From Paenibacillus sp. KS-LC4 (GTDB lineage Bacteria > Bacillota > Bacilli > Paenibacillales > Paenibacillaceae), in the NCBI RefSeq assembly GCF_036894955.1, contig NZ_CP145905.1:2126501-2190500 (forward strand): a stretch of DNA of 64,000 nucleotides, given 5' to 3'. Under the pieces are notes generated by a model, which saw nothing but the letters and a program-made list of their open reading frames with translations, was not told the origin of the DNA and did no database searches. A program made the translations under genes and the position numbers. Below are positions 9,645-20,995 of this stretch, piece after piece; position 1 is the stretch's first letter, and each line of letters opens with the position of its first letter.

Positions 9645-11456
9645 ATGAAGGCATTTTTGGCAAAATTTAAATACCACGGCTTGTTTATTAAAATGTTTAC
9701 CGTCACCTTAGTCAGCATCATTTCGGTTTCGCTGCTTACTACGCTTGTAATGCTGCAAATGTCGCAGCGATTATTTATGGATACCTTCAGCATTACGAAT
9801 GGAAAAATCATGAACCAGGTGCAGACGAATTTTGAATCGTTCAGCTATTCCATCGTGACGGCTACCAATACCGTTCAGCAGAGCGGAACGCTCAAATCGT
9901 TTCTGACTGATCCGGATGAGCGAACCATTCCGACGTTGCGAAGATATTATGAAGCAAACACACAAGTAAAACGGATTCAATCAGGAGTCGCTGCATATCC
10001 AGTGACAATTACGATTACAGGCATAAATGGTCGAAGTCATTCGACGGATGGCGCCTATTGGCCACGCTCTGCGGCGAAGCTTCGCAGCAGCGAGCTGACG
10101 GAGAATGCGCTGAAGGAGCCTCGCCGAATTTTATATGAGCTCGATCGAGACAGTCTGACAGACAAGGGTGCCCCAGATCCGGTTATTGTAGCTACCAAAG
10201 CGCTGCTGGAGCGGACAAGCGGCCAACTGTACGGCCAGCTTTATTTTGCAATTAGGGAGAAGGAGTTTCAAAAGTTTTACACAAGCTTCACCAGCAGTGG
10301 GAATAACGTAGTCATATTAAATCGAGCAGGCATGATCGTTTCAAGCAACAGCGAGCAGTTAATCGGCACAACAGCACCAGAGCTGCTCGCTGTTGCCAAG
10401 CAAATTGAGGAGCAGCAGCTAGATGTAATGGATACAAAGGCTATGGGAAAAAGCAGCCTTGTATTGTCCAAATATTTGCCGACCTATGATTTTTATTTGG
10501 TGAATTTAATTGATAAGCAGCAGGTTATGAGTCAAATGGTTGATTTCAAGAGGGTTGCCCTCATCTCCCTTGCCATCGTACTGCTGGCTCTCATTATCGT
10601 CTTTGTCATTTCAAGGCGCCTGACGAAATCGCTGACGCTGCTGGCGCGGCAAATTTCACGCGTGACGAAAAATGATTTCAATAATTACACTTCGGTAACG
10701 GGAAGCTACGAGATCAAGCAGCTCGGCAATGCCTACAACTATATGCTGGATGAGCTGAACGATTATGTTAAGCGGCTTATCCAGACACAGAAGGATCAGC
10801 GTAATGCGGAGCTGTCTGCGCTGCAAATGCAGATCAATCCACATTTTTTATATAATACGCTGGCGTCGATTAAAATTTTGGTTCAGCAGGGCAATAAGGA
10901 TAAGGCCGCGGAAACGATAAACGCGCTGATCTCTTTGCTGCAAAATACCGTAAGCAATATAAGCGAGACGATTACGGTTTCACAGGAGCTCGTCAACCTC
11001 AAAAACTATGTATTTATTAACCATGTGCGGTATGGCGAGCAGATTCGGGTCAACTACTTTGCTGACAAGGATTGTATGGGTGCTCATTTACCGAAGCTCG
11101 TTATCCAGCCGTTTATGGAGAATGCTTTTTTCCATGCCTTCCATGAGCGCAGCGAGGGATATATATATGTACTTATTTCCCGTGAGGGCGAATCGCTCAT
11201 TTGTGAGGTCGTGGACAATGGGGTCGGCATTAGCGGTCTGAGTAACGGTGAAGCTGGAGCCGAGACTAACGAAGCAGCTCAAAATAACGATGAGCGCGGG
11301 GTGCATTCGGCAAGTCATTTCTTCTCGGGCATTGGCATACGCAATGTGCATGACCGCTTGACCTTGCTTTATGGTGAAGGCTACGGGGTGACGATTGTCA
11401 GTGACCCAGGTCAAGGGACACGGGTGAAAATCAAGCTGCCTTTGTTATTTGAGTAA
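9645..11456 (+). CDS. Sensor histidine kinase, YesM type
   Basis: 603 residues. Membrane segments at about 17-38 and 298-320 enclose an extracytoplasmic sensor domain, then HAMP (SRRLTKSLTLLARQISRV), the His_kinase motif with His400 in INPHFLYNTLASIKIL, and an ATPase domain (VIQPFMENAFFHAF; VVDNGVGISG; GIGIRNVHDRL). It pairs with the preceding response regulator; the order regulator-kinase is opposite to the second pair in this window. A terminator follows directly. Confidence 0.93.
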   Translation: MKAFLAKFKYHGLFIKMFTVTLVSIISVSLLTTLVMLQMSQRLFMDTFSITNGKIMNQVQTNFESFSYSIVTATNTVQQSGTLKSFLTDPDERTIPTLRRYYEANTQVKRIQSGVAAYPVTITITGINGRSHSTDGAYWPRSAAKLRSSELTENALKEPRRILYELDRDSLTDKGAPDPVIVATKALLERTSGQLYGQLYFAIREKEFQKFYTSFTSSGNNVVILNRAGMIVSSNSEQLIGTTAPELLAVAKQIEEQQLDVMDTKAMGKSSLVLSKYLPTYDFYLVNLIDKQQVMSQMVDFKRVALISLAIVLLALIIVFVISRRLTKSLTLLARQISRVTKNDFNNYTSVTGSYEIKQLGNAYNYMLDELNDYVKRLIQTQKDQRNAELSALQMQINPHFLYNTLASIKILVQQGNKDKAAETINALISLLQNTVSNISETITVSQELVNLKNYVFINHVRYGEQIRVNYFADKDCMGAHLPKLVIQPFMENAFFHAFHERSEGYIYVLISREGESLICEVVDNGVGISGLSNGEAGAETNEAAQNNDERGVHSASHFFSGIGIRNVHDRLTLLYGEGYGVTIVSDPGQGTRVKIKLPLLFE

Positions 11457-11470
11457 TGATTTTTTAAAGT

Positions 11471-11512
11471 AGCGGCTCGCAGGATCAATCCTGCATGAGC
11501 CGCTGTTTTTTT
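11471..11512 (+). terminator. Terminator after the kinase gene
   Basis: AGCGGCTC-GCAGGAT and ATCCTGC-GAGCCGCT form a near-perfect stem followed by seven T (11506-11512). Confidence 0.9.
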
Positions 11513-11607
11513 ACAATAGCGCCACTAAATTGATGAGGTCAGTATAATAGTAGCCGAACAAGCACAAAATTCAAATACATCTTTTACATGCGCAAGGAGG
11601 TTGATTA

Positions 11608-11655
11608 TTGATAAAAATTGGAAATTGGCACTTGGCAATGAAAAAAGAGAAATGA
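11608..11655 (+). CDS. Possible 15-codon leader ORF
   Basis: TTG start 7 bases after a perfect AAGGAGG, ending in TGA; it would encode MIKIGNWHLAMKKEK. The only support is the ribosome binding site and its place upstream of the importer operon. It could be a fortuitous or decayed start. Confidence 0.2.
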   Translation: MIKIGNWHLAMKKEK

Positions 11656-11856
11656 GCCACATTGGAGCGCTCAATCCAGTACTTAGAAGATGAAGCCTGA
11701 TCTTTCCAACTGCCGTCTAAATATATTACCAATAAGCAAATTAATTACTATTGGAAAAAAATAACTGCTGTTTATGTAATAAAAGAATGACAAATCCCTA
11801 TAAAGATATTGCTATCGAACACAATAAACAGATTGTTATAATGAATGATGTTAGCC

Positions 11857-11870
11857 GGCAAACGCTTTCA
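11857..11870. promoter_or_regulatory. Candidate CcpA (cre) site
   Basis: GGCAAACGCTTTCA agrees with the cre consensus TGWAAGCGYTWNCA at about ten informative positions, with a perfect right half (CGCTTTCA). It lies 14 bp downstream of the extended -10 element, a position where CcpA blocks transcription. Catabolite repression of the importer and beta-galactosidase is inferred. Confidence 0.5.
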
Positions 11871-11903
11871 GTTATGCAGACAATGATAAAGGGGTTGGGT
11901 TTC

Positions 11904-13211
11904 GTGAAAAAAATGCTTGCCATCCTTTTGGCCAGCTTCGTGCTGCTCACAGCATGTTCAGCTAAAACAGACAATGCTACAAATACAGGCAGCGGAAACG
12001 CAGCAGGAACAGGTACTAAAGAAATTACAGTTTGGGCATGGGACAAGACGTTTAACATCGGCGCTATGGAGCGTGCGGGTGCGGCTTATGCTGCTAAGCA
12101 TCCTGATTCCGGCGTAAAACTTAACATTGTTGAAAATGCACAAGCTGACATTATTCAGAAGCTGAATGCAGGTCTTAACTCTGGTACTACAAAAGGTCTT
12201 CCAACGATCATTCTGATTGAAGACTACCGTGCGCAAAGCTTCCTGCAAGCTTACCCGGATGCTTTCTTTGATCTGTCTGACTACATCAAGCCAGCAGACT
12301 TTGCTGAATACAAAATTGGACCAACAAGCCTTGATGGTAAACAGTATGGCGTACCGTTTGACTCCGGCGTAGCGGGACTTTATGTAAGAACAGACTACTT
12401 GGAGCAAGCTGGCTACAAAGTAGCTGATTTGCAAAACCTGAACTGGGATCAAGTTATTGAGATCGGTAAAGCTGTAAAAGCAAAAACAGGCAAGCAATTG
12501 CTTTCCCTAGATCCTAATGACCTGGGTATTATCCGGATGATGATTCAGTCCGCTGGATCATGGTACCTGAAGGCTGATGGCGTAACACCTGATATTGCAG
12601 GCAACGTAGCACTGAAAGAAGCTTTCGAAACGTACAAAAAAATGATGGAAGCTGACATTGTAAAAGTGCATTCCGACTGGAGCCAGTTTGTTGCAGGCTT
12701 TAACAGCGGCGATGTAGCAAGCATTCCAACAGGAAACTGGATTACAGCTTCCGTGAAAGCAGAAGCTTCGCAATCCGGCAAATGGGCTGTAGTGCCATTC
12801 CCTAAACTGACGAACAACGCGGCTTCCGTTAACGCTTCGAACCTTGGCGGCAGCTCGTGGTATGTGATGAACGTTGATGGCAAAGAAGCGGCAGCAGAGT
12901 TTTTGAAAGAAACGTTTGGTTCTGACGTGGATCTGTATCAAACGCTCGCTAAAGATATCGGCGCTATCGGCACACTGAAAGCGGCAGCTGACGGCGAAGC
13001 TTATAAAGCGGCTGATGATTTCTTCGGCGGACAAAAAACAGTAGCTGATTTCGCAAAATGGACTGCAGAAATTCCAAGAGTTAACTACGGTATGCATACG
13101 TATGCAATCGAGGACATCCTTGTTGTAGAAATGCAAAACTACATGGGCGGCAAAGCAATCGACCAAGTATTGGCTGATGCTCAAGCTCAAGCTGAAACAC
13201 AAGTTAAATAA
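11904..13211 (+). CDS. Sugar ABC transporter substrate-binding lipoprotein
   Basis: 435 residues. The signal sequence KKMLAILLASFVLLTAC has a lipobox (LTAC, Cys18), so the protein is anchored to the outer face of the membrane and captures an oligosaccharide for the permeases downstream. The fold is the CUT1 family type (ITVWAWDKTFNIGAMERAG; FNSGDVASIPTGNW; GSSWYVMNVDGKEAAAEFLK). Start chosen at GTG 11904, preceded by AAAGGGG; the longer frame from 11751 would bury the signal peptide. The substrate is probably a galactoside, given lacZ in the same operon. Confidence 0.92.
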   Translation: MKKMLAILLASFVLLTACSAKTDNATNTGSGNAAGTGTKEITVWAWDKTFNIGAMERAGAAYAAKHPDSGVKLNIVENAQADIIQKLNAGLNSGTTKGLPTIILIEDYRAQSFLQAYPDAFFDLSDYIKPADFAEYKIGPTSLDGKQYGVPFDSGVAGLYVRTDYLEQAGYKVADLQNLNWDQVIEIGKAVKAKTGKQLLSLDPNDLGIIRMMIQSAGSWYLKADGVTPDIAGNVALKEAFETYKKMMEADIVKVHSDWSQFVAGFNSGDVASIPTGNWITASVKAEASQSGKWAVVPFPKLTNNAASVNASNLGGSSWYVMNVDGKEAAAEFLKETFGSDVDLYQTLAKDIGAIGTLKAAADGEAYKAADDFFGGQKTVADFAKWTAEIPRVNYGMHTYAIEDILVVEMQNYMGGKAIDQVLADAQAQAETQVK

Positions 13212-13231
13212 ATTCGACCATACGGCAGATG

Positions 13232-13315
13232 AATAAAATCTTGGGCAATCAAAGCCTCGTCAGTATCGTTCGCACTGTTACTGGCGAGAGCGGCGGATTG
13301 CCCCGAGATTTTATT
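13232..13315 (+). promoter_or_regulatory. Long intercistronic stem-loop
   Basis: AATAAAATCTTGGGCAATC (13232-13250) pairs with GATTGCCCCGAGATTTTATT (13296-13315), and an inner arm CTCGTCAGTA pairs with TACTGGCGAG. There is no T tract. It separates the binding-protein cistron from the permeases, where such structures commonly stabilise the upstream message and lower downstream expression. Confidence 0.7.
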
Positions 13316-13341
13316 TCCGTGAAGAAAGGGGTTAGGCTATC

Positions 13342-14238
13342 GTGAAAGCAGCGCAGCCTGGCATAAAAATTCGTAATCGAGCAAACTTGACAGGATGGCT
13401 GTTCGTCATCATTGCTGTCGTTCTAATAGCAGCATTTTATTTCTACCCAATGGTTCAGGCGCTCCTTCTATCGTTCAAATCCGGCAAAGGGATGAACCTC
13501 CACTATGTAGGCTTTGACAATTACATTCGTCTATTCAGTGATCAGACGTTCCGTGTCGCAGTAAAAAATACATTCGTTTATCTCATCATTCAAGTTCCGG
13601 TTATGATCGTGCTCGCGATGTTTATTTCCGTGCTGCTGAATGATAGCAAGCTGAAGTTTAAGGGCTTTTTCCGTACAGCGATTTTCCTGCCGGCGGTTAC
13701 ATCTCTTGTAGCTTATTCGGTTATTTTCAAATACTTATTTGCAGGCGACGGTCTTGTGAACGCATTGCTGCTCAAGCTGCATCTGATTGGCACGCCTATT
13801 CAATGGATTACAGATCCTTTCTGGGCTAAAATTACGGTTATTATTGCCATTACGTGGCGTTGGACAGGCTATAACATGATTTTCTACTTATCTGCTTTGC
13901 AAAATATTGACCATTCGATTTATGAGGCTGCCAAGATCGATGGCGCGTCCTCGACTAGACAATTTTTCGGCATTACAATGCCTTTGCTCAAGCCTATTAT
14001 TTTATTTACATCCATTACATCGACAATCGGTACACTGCAGCTGTTCGACGAGGTTGTGAACATTACGAAGGGCGGACCAGGCAATGCGTCTATGTCTATC
14101 TCCCAGTACATTTACAATCTGTCCTTCAAATATTCCGCAGACTTCGGATATGCAGCAACGGTGTCTTATTCTATTGTAATTATGATTATTATTTTGGCAT
14201 TTGTTCAGTTTAAAGCGGCAGGTGATAAAAATGGATAA
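13342..14238 (+). CDS. Sugar ABC transporter permease 1 (MalF/UgpA type)
   Basis: 298 residues with six predicted membrane helices and the permease EAA loop EAAKIDGASSTRQFFGITMPLLKP, which contacts the ATPase. The start is GTG at 13342 after GAAAGGGG. No ATPase gene is present in the operon; related Firmicute importers use a shared MsmX-type ATPase encoded elsewhere, which I infer here. It overlaps the next permease by 8 bases. Confidence 0.93.
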   Translation: MKAAQPGIKIRNRANLTGWLFVIIAVVLIAAFYFYPMVQALLLSFKSGKGMNLHYVGFDNYIRLFSDQTFRVAVKNTFVYLIIQVPVMIVLAMFISVLLNDSKLKFKGFFRTAIFLPAVTSLVAYSVIFKYLFAGDGLVNALLLKLHLIGTPIQWITDPFWAKITVIIAITWRWTGYNMIFYLSALQNIDHSIYEAAKIDGASSTRQFFGITMPLLKPIILFTSITSTIGTLQLFDEVVNITKGGPGNASMSISQYIYNLSFKYSADFGYAATVSYSIVIMIIILAFVQFKAAGDKNG

Positions 14239-15055
14239 GCTAAAACGGGTATCAATTTATATTTTTCTCAGCGTTGCAGCGTTCGTTTCCATTTTCCCGT
14301 TTCTGTGGATGGTCGTCAGCGCGACGAACAGCTCCTCGGATGTAACACAAGGCAGACTGCTTCCAGGCAGCAAGCTTATTGAAAATATTAATAACTTGTT
14401 TAGCTCGGTTGACATTGTGCCGGCGCTCACAAATTCTGCTAAAATTTCGATTTCGACGACGGTGCTGGCGATGCTGATTGCTTCGCTTGCAGGGTACGGC
14501 TTTGAAATTTATAAAAGCAAGGCAAAGGACATCGTCTTCACGATTTTGCTGCTGTCGATGATGATTCCGTTCGCGGCGATTATGGTTCCGCTGTATCAAA
14601 TGTTTGCAGGAATTTCGAGCAGCATTCCATTTCTAGGCCTTGATACGCTTTCGGGCGTCGTGCTGCCAACGATGACGACAGCGTTTCTCATCTTCTTTTT
14701 CCGTCAAAACACAAAAATGTTTCCGAAAGAGCTGCTCGAGGCAGGTCGGATTGACGGCTTGAACGAGCTGGCCCTGTTCTTCCGCATTTATGTGCCGACG
14801 ATGAAGACGACGTATGCCGCAGCGGGAATTATTACGTTCATGTCTAGCTGGAACAACTACTTGTGGCCGCTTATCGTGCTGCAATCGCCGGACAAACGTA
14901 CCATTCCAATGCTCATCTCCAATCTCGGCTCCAGCTACACGCCGGATTACGGCATGATTATGATGGCAATCGTTATTTCAACCATTCCGACGGCGCTTGT
15001 GTTCTTCCTGATGCAAAGACACTTTGTAGCAGGTATGACGGGTTCGGTCAAATAA
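14231..15055 (+). CDS. Sugar ABC transporter permease 2 (MalG/AraQ type)
   Basis: 274 residues, six membrane helices, and an EAA loop near LLEAGRIDGLNELALFFRIYVP. Start set at the ATG at 14231, which overlaps the stop of permease 1 (ATGGATAA) and gives the usual short N-terminus MDKLKRVSIYIF; an upstream in-frame ATG at 14201 is deep in the previous gene. Forms the membrane channel with permease 1 and feeds substrate to the cytoplasmic GH2 enzyme encoded next. Confidence 0.92.
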   Translation: MDKLKRVSIYIFLSVAAFVSIFPFLWMVVSATNSSSDVTQGRLLPGSKLIENINNLFSSVDIVPALTNSAKISISTTVLAMLIASLAGYGFEIYKSKAKDIVFTILLLSMMIPFAAIMVPLYQMFAGISSSIPFLGLDTLSGVVLPTMTTAFLIFFFRQNTKMFPKELLEAGRIDGLNELALFFRIYVPTMKTTYAAAGIITFMSSWNNYLWPLIVLQSPDKRTIPMLISNLGSSYTPDYGMIMMAIVISTIPTALVFFLMQRHFVAGMTGSVK

Positions 15056-15072
15056 TATTTATAGCAAGGGAT

Positions 15073-15103
15073 AGGCGGCTGCATGCCGAGCATGCAGCCG
15101 CCT
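15073..15103 (+). promoter_or_regulatory. Perfect 14-bp hairpin before lacZ
   Basis: AGGCGGCTGCATGC, loop CGA, GCATGCAGCCGCCT. No T tract follows, so it probably modulates mRNA stability or partial termination between the importer genes and lacZ. Confidence 0.7.
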
Positions 15104-15105
15104 GA

Positions 15106-15127
15106 CTTATCATCTACTTATCATCTA
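15106..15127. repeat. Tandem 11-bp repeat
   Basis: CTTATCATCTA occurs twice back to back between the hairpin and the lacZ ribosome binding site. Confidence 0.8.
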
Positions 15128-15132
15128 CGTAA

Positions 15133-18183
<3,051 letters not shown>

Positions 18184-18229
18184 AAGTTGAAGCTAAGAGC
18201 AATTTGTGCATGAATTGCTGTATTACGAC

Positions 18230-18273
18230 AATGAGAAGAAGAGGAGGGCATTTGCTCTCCTCTTCTTCTCATT
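18230..18273. terminator. Bidirectional terminator between lacZ and the GNAT gene
   Basis: A perfect 17-bp stem, AATGAGAAGAAGAGGAG with CTCCTCTTCTTCTCATT, in an A/T-rich context, lies between convergent genes. Confidence 0.88.
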
Positions 18274-18298
18274 ATATTAAAAATTTTTAATTTTAATT

Positions 18299-18847
18299 TT
18301 AACGCTTCAGCTGCTCGAAATCCGCCCGTGTCATTCCGTAAAAAACCAAGTCCTCAAATTCGCCCCATTTGAAAATATGCTGCTTAAATTCACCTTCATA
18401 TTTCATCCCGATTTTTTTCATGACGTTGGAGGAGGCGGGGTTTTTAGCCATAGCTGCTGCCATAATTTTATTCAACTCCAATTGCTCGAAGCCGAACTGG
18501 ATAACACGCTTAGCGGCTTCCGTCGCATAGCCATGCCCCCAATAAGGCTTTCCAGACCAGTAGGACAACTCGCCGCGCTGATCCGGCTTGCTAAGGTTCA
18601 AGCTCATACAGCCAATTAAGGCATCATCTTTTTTGCGGGTCACTGCAAAAGGAAAGCCCTCTCCATTGCTTGCTCTCACTGTATTGTTGCTAATCCACTC
18701 TTCCGCTGCCCCATCCGGATAAGGATAAGGAATCGACAAGGTTGTGCTTGCTACTTCAATATTGCCAGCCAGCTTCTGGACTCTGCTTGCGTCGGCTAAG
18801 TTAAACGCTCTCAGGATCAACCGATCTGTTTCAAGTGTTGGCTGCAT
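18299..18847 (-). CDS. GNAT acetyltransferase, RimJ/RimL type
   Basis: 182 residues. N-terminus LETDRLILRAFNLADASRVQ is the usual RimJ/RimL opening; the acetyl-CoA loop is in KPYWGHGYATEAAKRVIQFGF and the late beta-strand in NPASSNVMKKIGMKYEGEFKQ. Such enzymes acetylate N-terminal amines of proteins or small molecules; the substrate is not predictable. Start set at MQPTLET because GAGGTG lies 7 bases upstream. Single gene, convergent with lacZ. Confidence 0.9.
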   Translation of the reverse strand: MQPTLETDRLILRAFNLADASRVQKLAGNIEVASTTLSIPYPYPDGAAEEWISNNTVRASNGEGFPFAVTRKKDDALIGCMSLNLSKPDQRGELSYWSGKPYWGHGYATEAAKRVIQFGFEQLELNKIMAAAMAKNPASSNVMKKIGMKYEGEFKQHIFKWGEFEDLVFYGMTRADFEQLKR

Positions 18848-18878
18848 AAGGAAACACCTCGCAATCATTGATTTTTTT

Positions 18879-18980
18879 GAAATACAGGAAGGGATATATA
18901 ACTCTTATCCTGCCTCTCTATTTCTCGGAATGAGACGGGCAGCATCGCCCAAGGATTGAGGGCAGCCGTTTCACCTTTCC
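18879..18980 (+). repeat. Dispersed two-hairpin repeat, copy 1 (diverged, B type)
   Basis: Aligns over about 100 bp with the four other copies (31261, 48100, 63380, 63481): GAAATA opening, CTCTTATC inner arm, TATTTCTCGGA, and GGCAGCCGTTTCACCTT end. Many differences, but the second hairpin keeps pairing (GAGACGG with CCGTTTC). Closest to the B-type copy at 63380. Confidence 0.65.
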
Positions 18981-19061
18981 CTTGTCTTATTTTATAGGCT
19001 GTCCCTTGAAAATAGCAATGAGCGAATCGTCACGGGCATAAGTTAAGCATGGTCTTGACAA

Positions 19062-19205
19062 CGTTCACGAAATGACTGAGTTTGACCGTTTGTGAAAATA
19101 ATAGATAAAGAAACCAATTGACATCGCATCAATGACTGAATATAATCGTTTTATAAACAAAACGTTCATAAACATTCATTTAGACGACTGGTCGATTTCA
19201 TAAAC
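19062..19205. promoter_or_regulatory. Five repeated operator-like motifs upstream of the fructose operon
   Basis: Motif CGTTYRTRAAM occurs at 19062-19072 (CGTTCACGAAA), 19087-19097 (CGTTTGTGAAA), 19147-19158 (CGTTTTATAAAC), 19163-19173 (CGTTCATAAAC) and, more loosely, 19194-19205 (GATTTCATAAAC), all on one strand. DeoR-type regulators such as FruR bind direct repeats, so these are probably the operator array for the first gene product. Confidence 0.65.
19118..19146 (+). promoter_or_regulatory. Consensus SigA promoter of the fructose operon
   Basis: TTGACA (19118-19123), 17-bp spacer, TATAAT (19141-19146): a perfect match to consensus. Operator motifs lie both upstream and immediately downstream, implying strong but tightly repressed transcription. 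Confidence 0.88.
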
Positions 19206-19218
19206 GATCAAATAGGCG

Positions 19219-20007
19219 GTGAGGAACATTTTTGGCGAGGAACGCAAAAATTTAATTTTAGCTTTAGTGGAAGAACAGAGGCGTGTTGACCTACAGGCTC
19301 TATGTGAGAAATTTCAAGTGTCGGAGTCGACGATTCGCCGGGATTTGCGGGAGATGGAGGAAGCGGGACTGCTAAAGCGCACGCATGGCGGAGCAATCTC
19401 GGTTCGCAGCGTAAATTTTGAACCGAGCTTTTCTGAAAAGGAGATTACATCGACGCAGCAAAAGAAAGCGATTGCAGCGAAAGCGGTTCAATGGATTAGC
19501 AATGGAGATACGATTTTGCTTGACTCTGGCACGACCACTTTTTATTTAATGCAGCAATTGACAGCGTTTTCGAAGCTGACGGTTGTTACGAATTCGCTTA
19601 TGCTGCCGCAGGATTTGGAGCTGCCGCCTGGCATTGATGTCATTGTACTGGGCGGGGCTTATCGGCCTGGCGTATTGTCATTGGTGGGCCCGATAACGGA
19701 GCGCAGTCTTGATTTCATTAAGGTGGATAAGGCGTTTATGGCAACGAACGGTATGGACTTAGAGGAAGGGCTAAGCACGCCGAACGTCGTGGAGGGAGAC
19801 ATCAAGCGCAAAATGATCAAGCGTGCTGACCTCATTATTTTACTCAGCGACAGCAGCAAGGTCAATCAGGTCAGCTTCTCGCGCTTTGCTGATTGGAGCG
19901 ATATTGATATATGCATTACCGATTCGGAGATGCCGGAGGATTTTGCTCGGAAGCTGGAGGAGCGAGGCGTAGAGGTGTATCGCACTTCGGCAGGAAAGGA
20001 GGCGTAA
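19219..20007 (+). CDS. fruR: DeoR-family regulator of the fructose operon
   Basis: About 262 residues. N-terminal DeoR helix-turn-helix (FQVSESTIRRDLREMEEAGL, KRTHGGA) and C-terminal sugar-phosphate sensor domain (DTILLDSGTTTFYLMQQL; VVTNSLMLPQDLE; ILLSDSSKVN). Represses the operon until fructose 1-phosphate binds, as known for FruR. The start is uncertain: GTG at 19219 has a poor ribosome binding site, whereas GGTGAGG is well placed for an ATT at 19228, exactly where homologues begin (M/IFGEERKN). ATT is a rare start codon and would imply low translation. Confidence 0.9.
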   Translation: MRNIFGEERKNLILALVEEQRRVDLQALCEKFQVSESTIRRDLREMEEAGLLKRTHGGAISVRSVNFEPSFSEKEITSTQQKKAIAAKAVQWISNGDTILLDSGTTTFYLMQQLTAFSKLTVVTNSLMLPQDLELPPGIDVIVLGGAYRPGVLSLVGPITERSLDFIKVDKAFMATNGMDLEEGLSTPNVVEGDIKRKMIKRADLIILLSDSSKVNQVSFSRFADWSDIDICITDSEMPEDFARKLEERGVEVYRTSAGKEA

Positions 20008-20011
20008 CAGA

Positions 20012-20953
20012 ATGTCCAAGCAGCAAGTCATTACACTTACGTTGAATCCTTCTATGGACAAGACGATTATGCTTCAGGAGCTGAAGGTAGGAGGGCTCAA
20101 TCGTGCCGAGGACATAAGGCTTGATCCTGGCGGCAAGGGCATCAATGTGGCGCGAATCGTTCACACCTTTGGCGCGAGCGTCACCGCCGCTGGCTTCATC
20201 GCCGGTGGCATCGGCAAACGAATTATAGGGGAGCTGGACCGTTCGGGTATTCAAACTGCGTTCGTAGAAGTACCTGGCGAGACGCGGACGAATTTGAAGC
20301 TTGTCGACCAGAAGCAACGAACGACGACCGAGGTCAATGAGCTAGGCTTTACGGTAAGTGAGAGTCAGCTTGACGAGCTTAACCAATTGCTGGATGAGCT
20401 GCTGCCCAAGGCGTCTGTCCTTGTACTTGGAGGCAGCTTGCCGAAGGGAGCACCGCCTGAGCTGTATCATCATTTTATTATAAAAGCGCGCAAGCTGGGC
20501 GTACGAACGATTCTGGATGCGGATGGCGAGGCGATGGTCACCGGCATTAAAGCGATTCCATTTGCTGTCAAGCCTAATCAGTATGAGCTGGAGCAGCTTG
20601 TTCAGCGCAAGCTGGACACGACGGAAGAAATCATTCGGGCTGGAAAACAGCTGCTTGCTCAGGGGATTACGCTCGTCATTATTTCGATGGGCGCAGATGG
20701 AGCCATCGTCATGAGCGGTGATGAAGCCTATATGGCCAAGCCGTTCCCGATTGAGGCGCTGAGCACAGTTGGTGCCGGCGATTCGATGGTAGCCGTGCTT
20801 GCGCAGGCGCTTTTGCAAAATAGCAGCCTTGAGGATGTAGCAAGGTGGAGTACAGCCGCAGGAACAATAACGGCTTCCAAAGCAGGCACCCAAGTATGCG
20901 AGTTCGAGGAAATTCGCAGCCGGGCAGGAGATATTGATATTCAAGCATTGTGA
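20012..20953 (+). CDS. fruK: 1-phosphofructokinase
   Basis: Phosphorylates fructose 1-phosphate (the product of fructose PTS uptake) to fructose 1,6-bisphosphate with ATP. 313 residues, PfkB family: signature 1 in DPGGKGINVARIVHTFG and signature 2 in STVGAGDSMVAVLAQALL, where Asp is the catalytic base. AAAGGAGG overlaps the end of fruR, four bases before the ATG's leader, so the two genes are translationally close. Confidence 0.95.
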   Translation: MSKQQVITLTLNPSMDKTIMLQELKVGGLNRAEDIRLDPGGKGINVARIVHTFGASVTAAGFIAGGIGKRIIGELDRSGIQTAFVEVPGETRTNLKLVDQKQRTTTEVNELGFTVSESQLDELNQLLDELLPKASVLVLGGSLPKGAPPELYHHFIIKARKLGVRTILDADGEAMVTGIKAIPFAVKPNQYELEQLVQRKLDTTEEIIRAGKQLLAQGITLVIISMGADGAIVMSGDEAYMAKPFPIEALSTVGAGDSMVAVLAQALLQNSSLEDVARWSTAAGTITASKAGTQVCEFEEIRSRAGDIDIQAL

Positions 20954-20995
20954 TTATATTAAAGTGATTAGCGACATCATAAGGGAGGAATTGAC

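Larger units (their letters stand above)
11513..11903 (+). promoter_or_regulatory. Long leader/promoter region of the sugar importer operon
   Basis: This 391-bp stretch has no convincing gene. It holds an isolated TATAAT (11543-11548) without a good -35, an AAGGAGG (11594-11600) that could serve a 15-codon TTG-initiated ORF (11608-11655), an extended -10 promoter element TGTTATAAT (11834-11842), and a cre-like sequence just downstream. The open frame that runs upstream of the binding-protein start has no ribosome binding site and a composition unlike a lipoprotein N-terminus. Confidence 0.5.

Noticed and set aside
11751..11903. N-terminal extension of the first binding protein
   Set aside because: No ribosome binding site, covers the promoter and cre-like site, and would bury the lipoprotein signal peptide.
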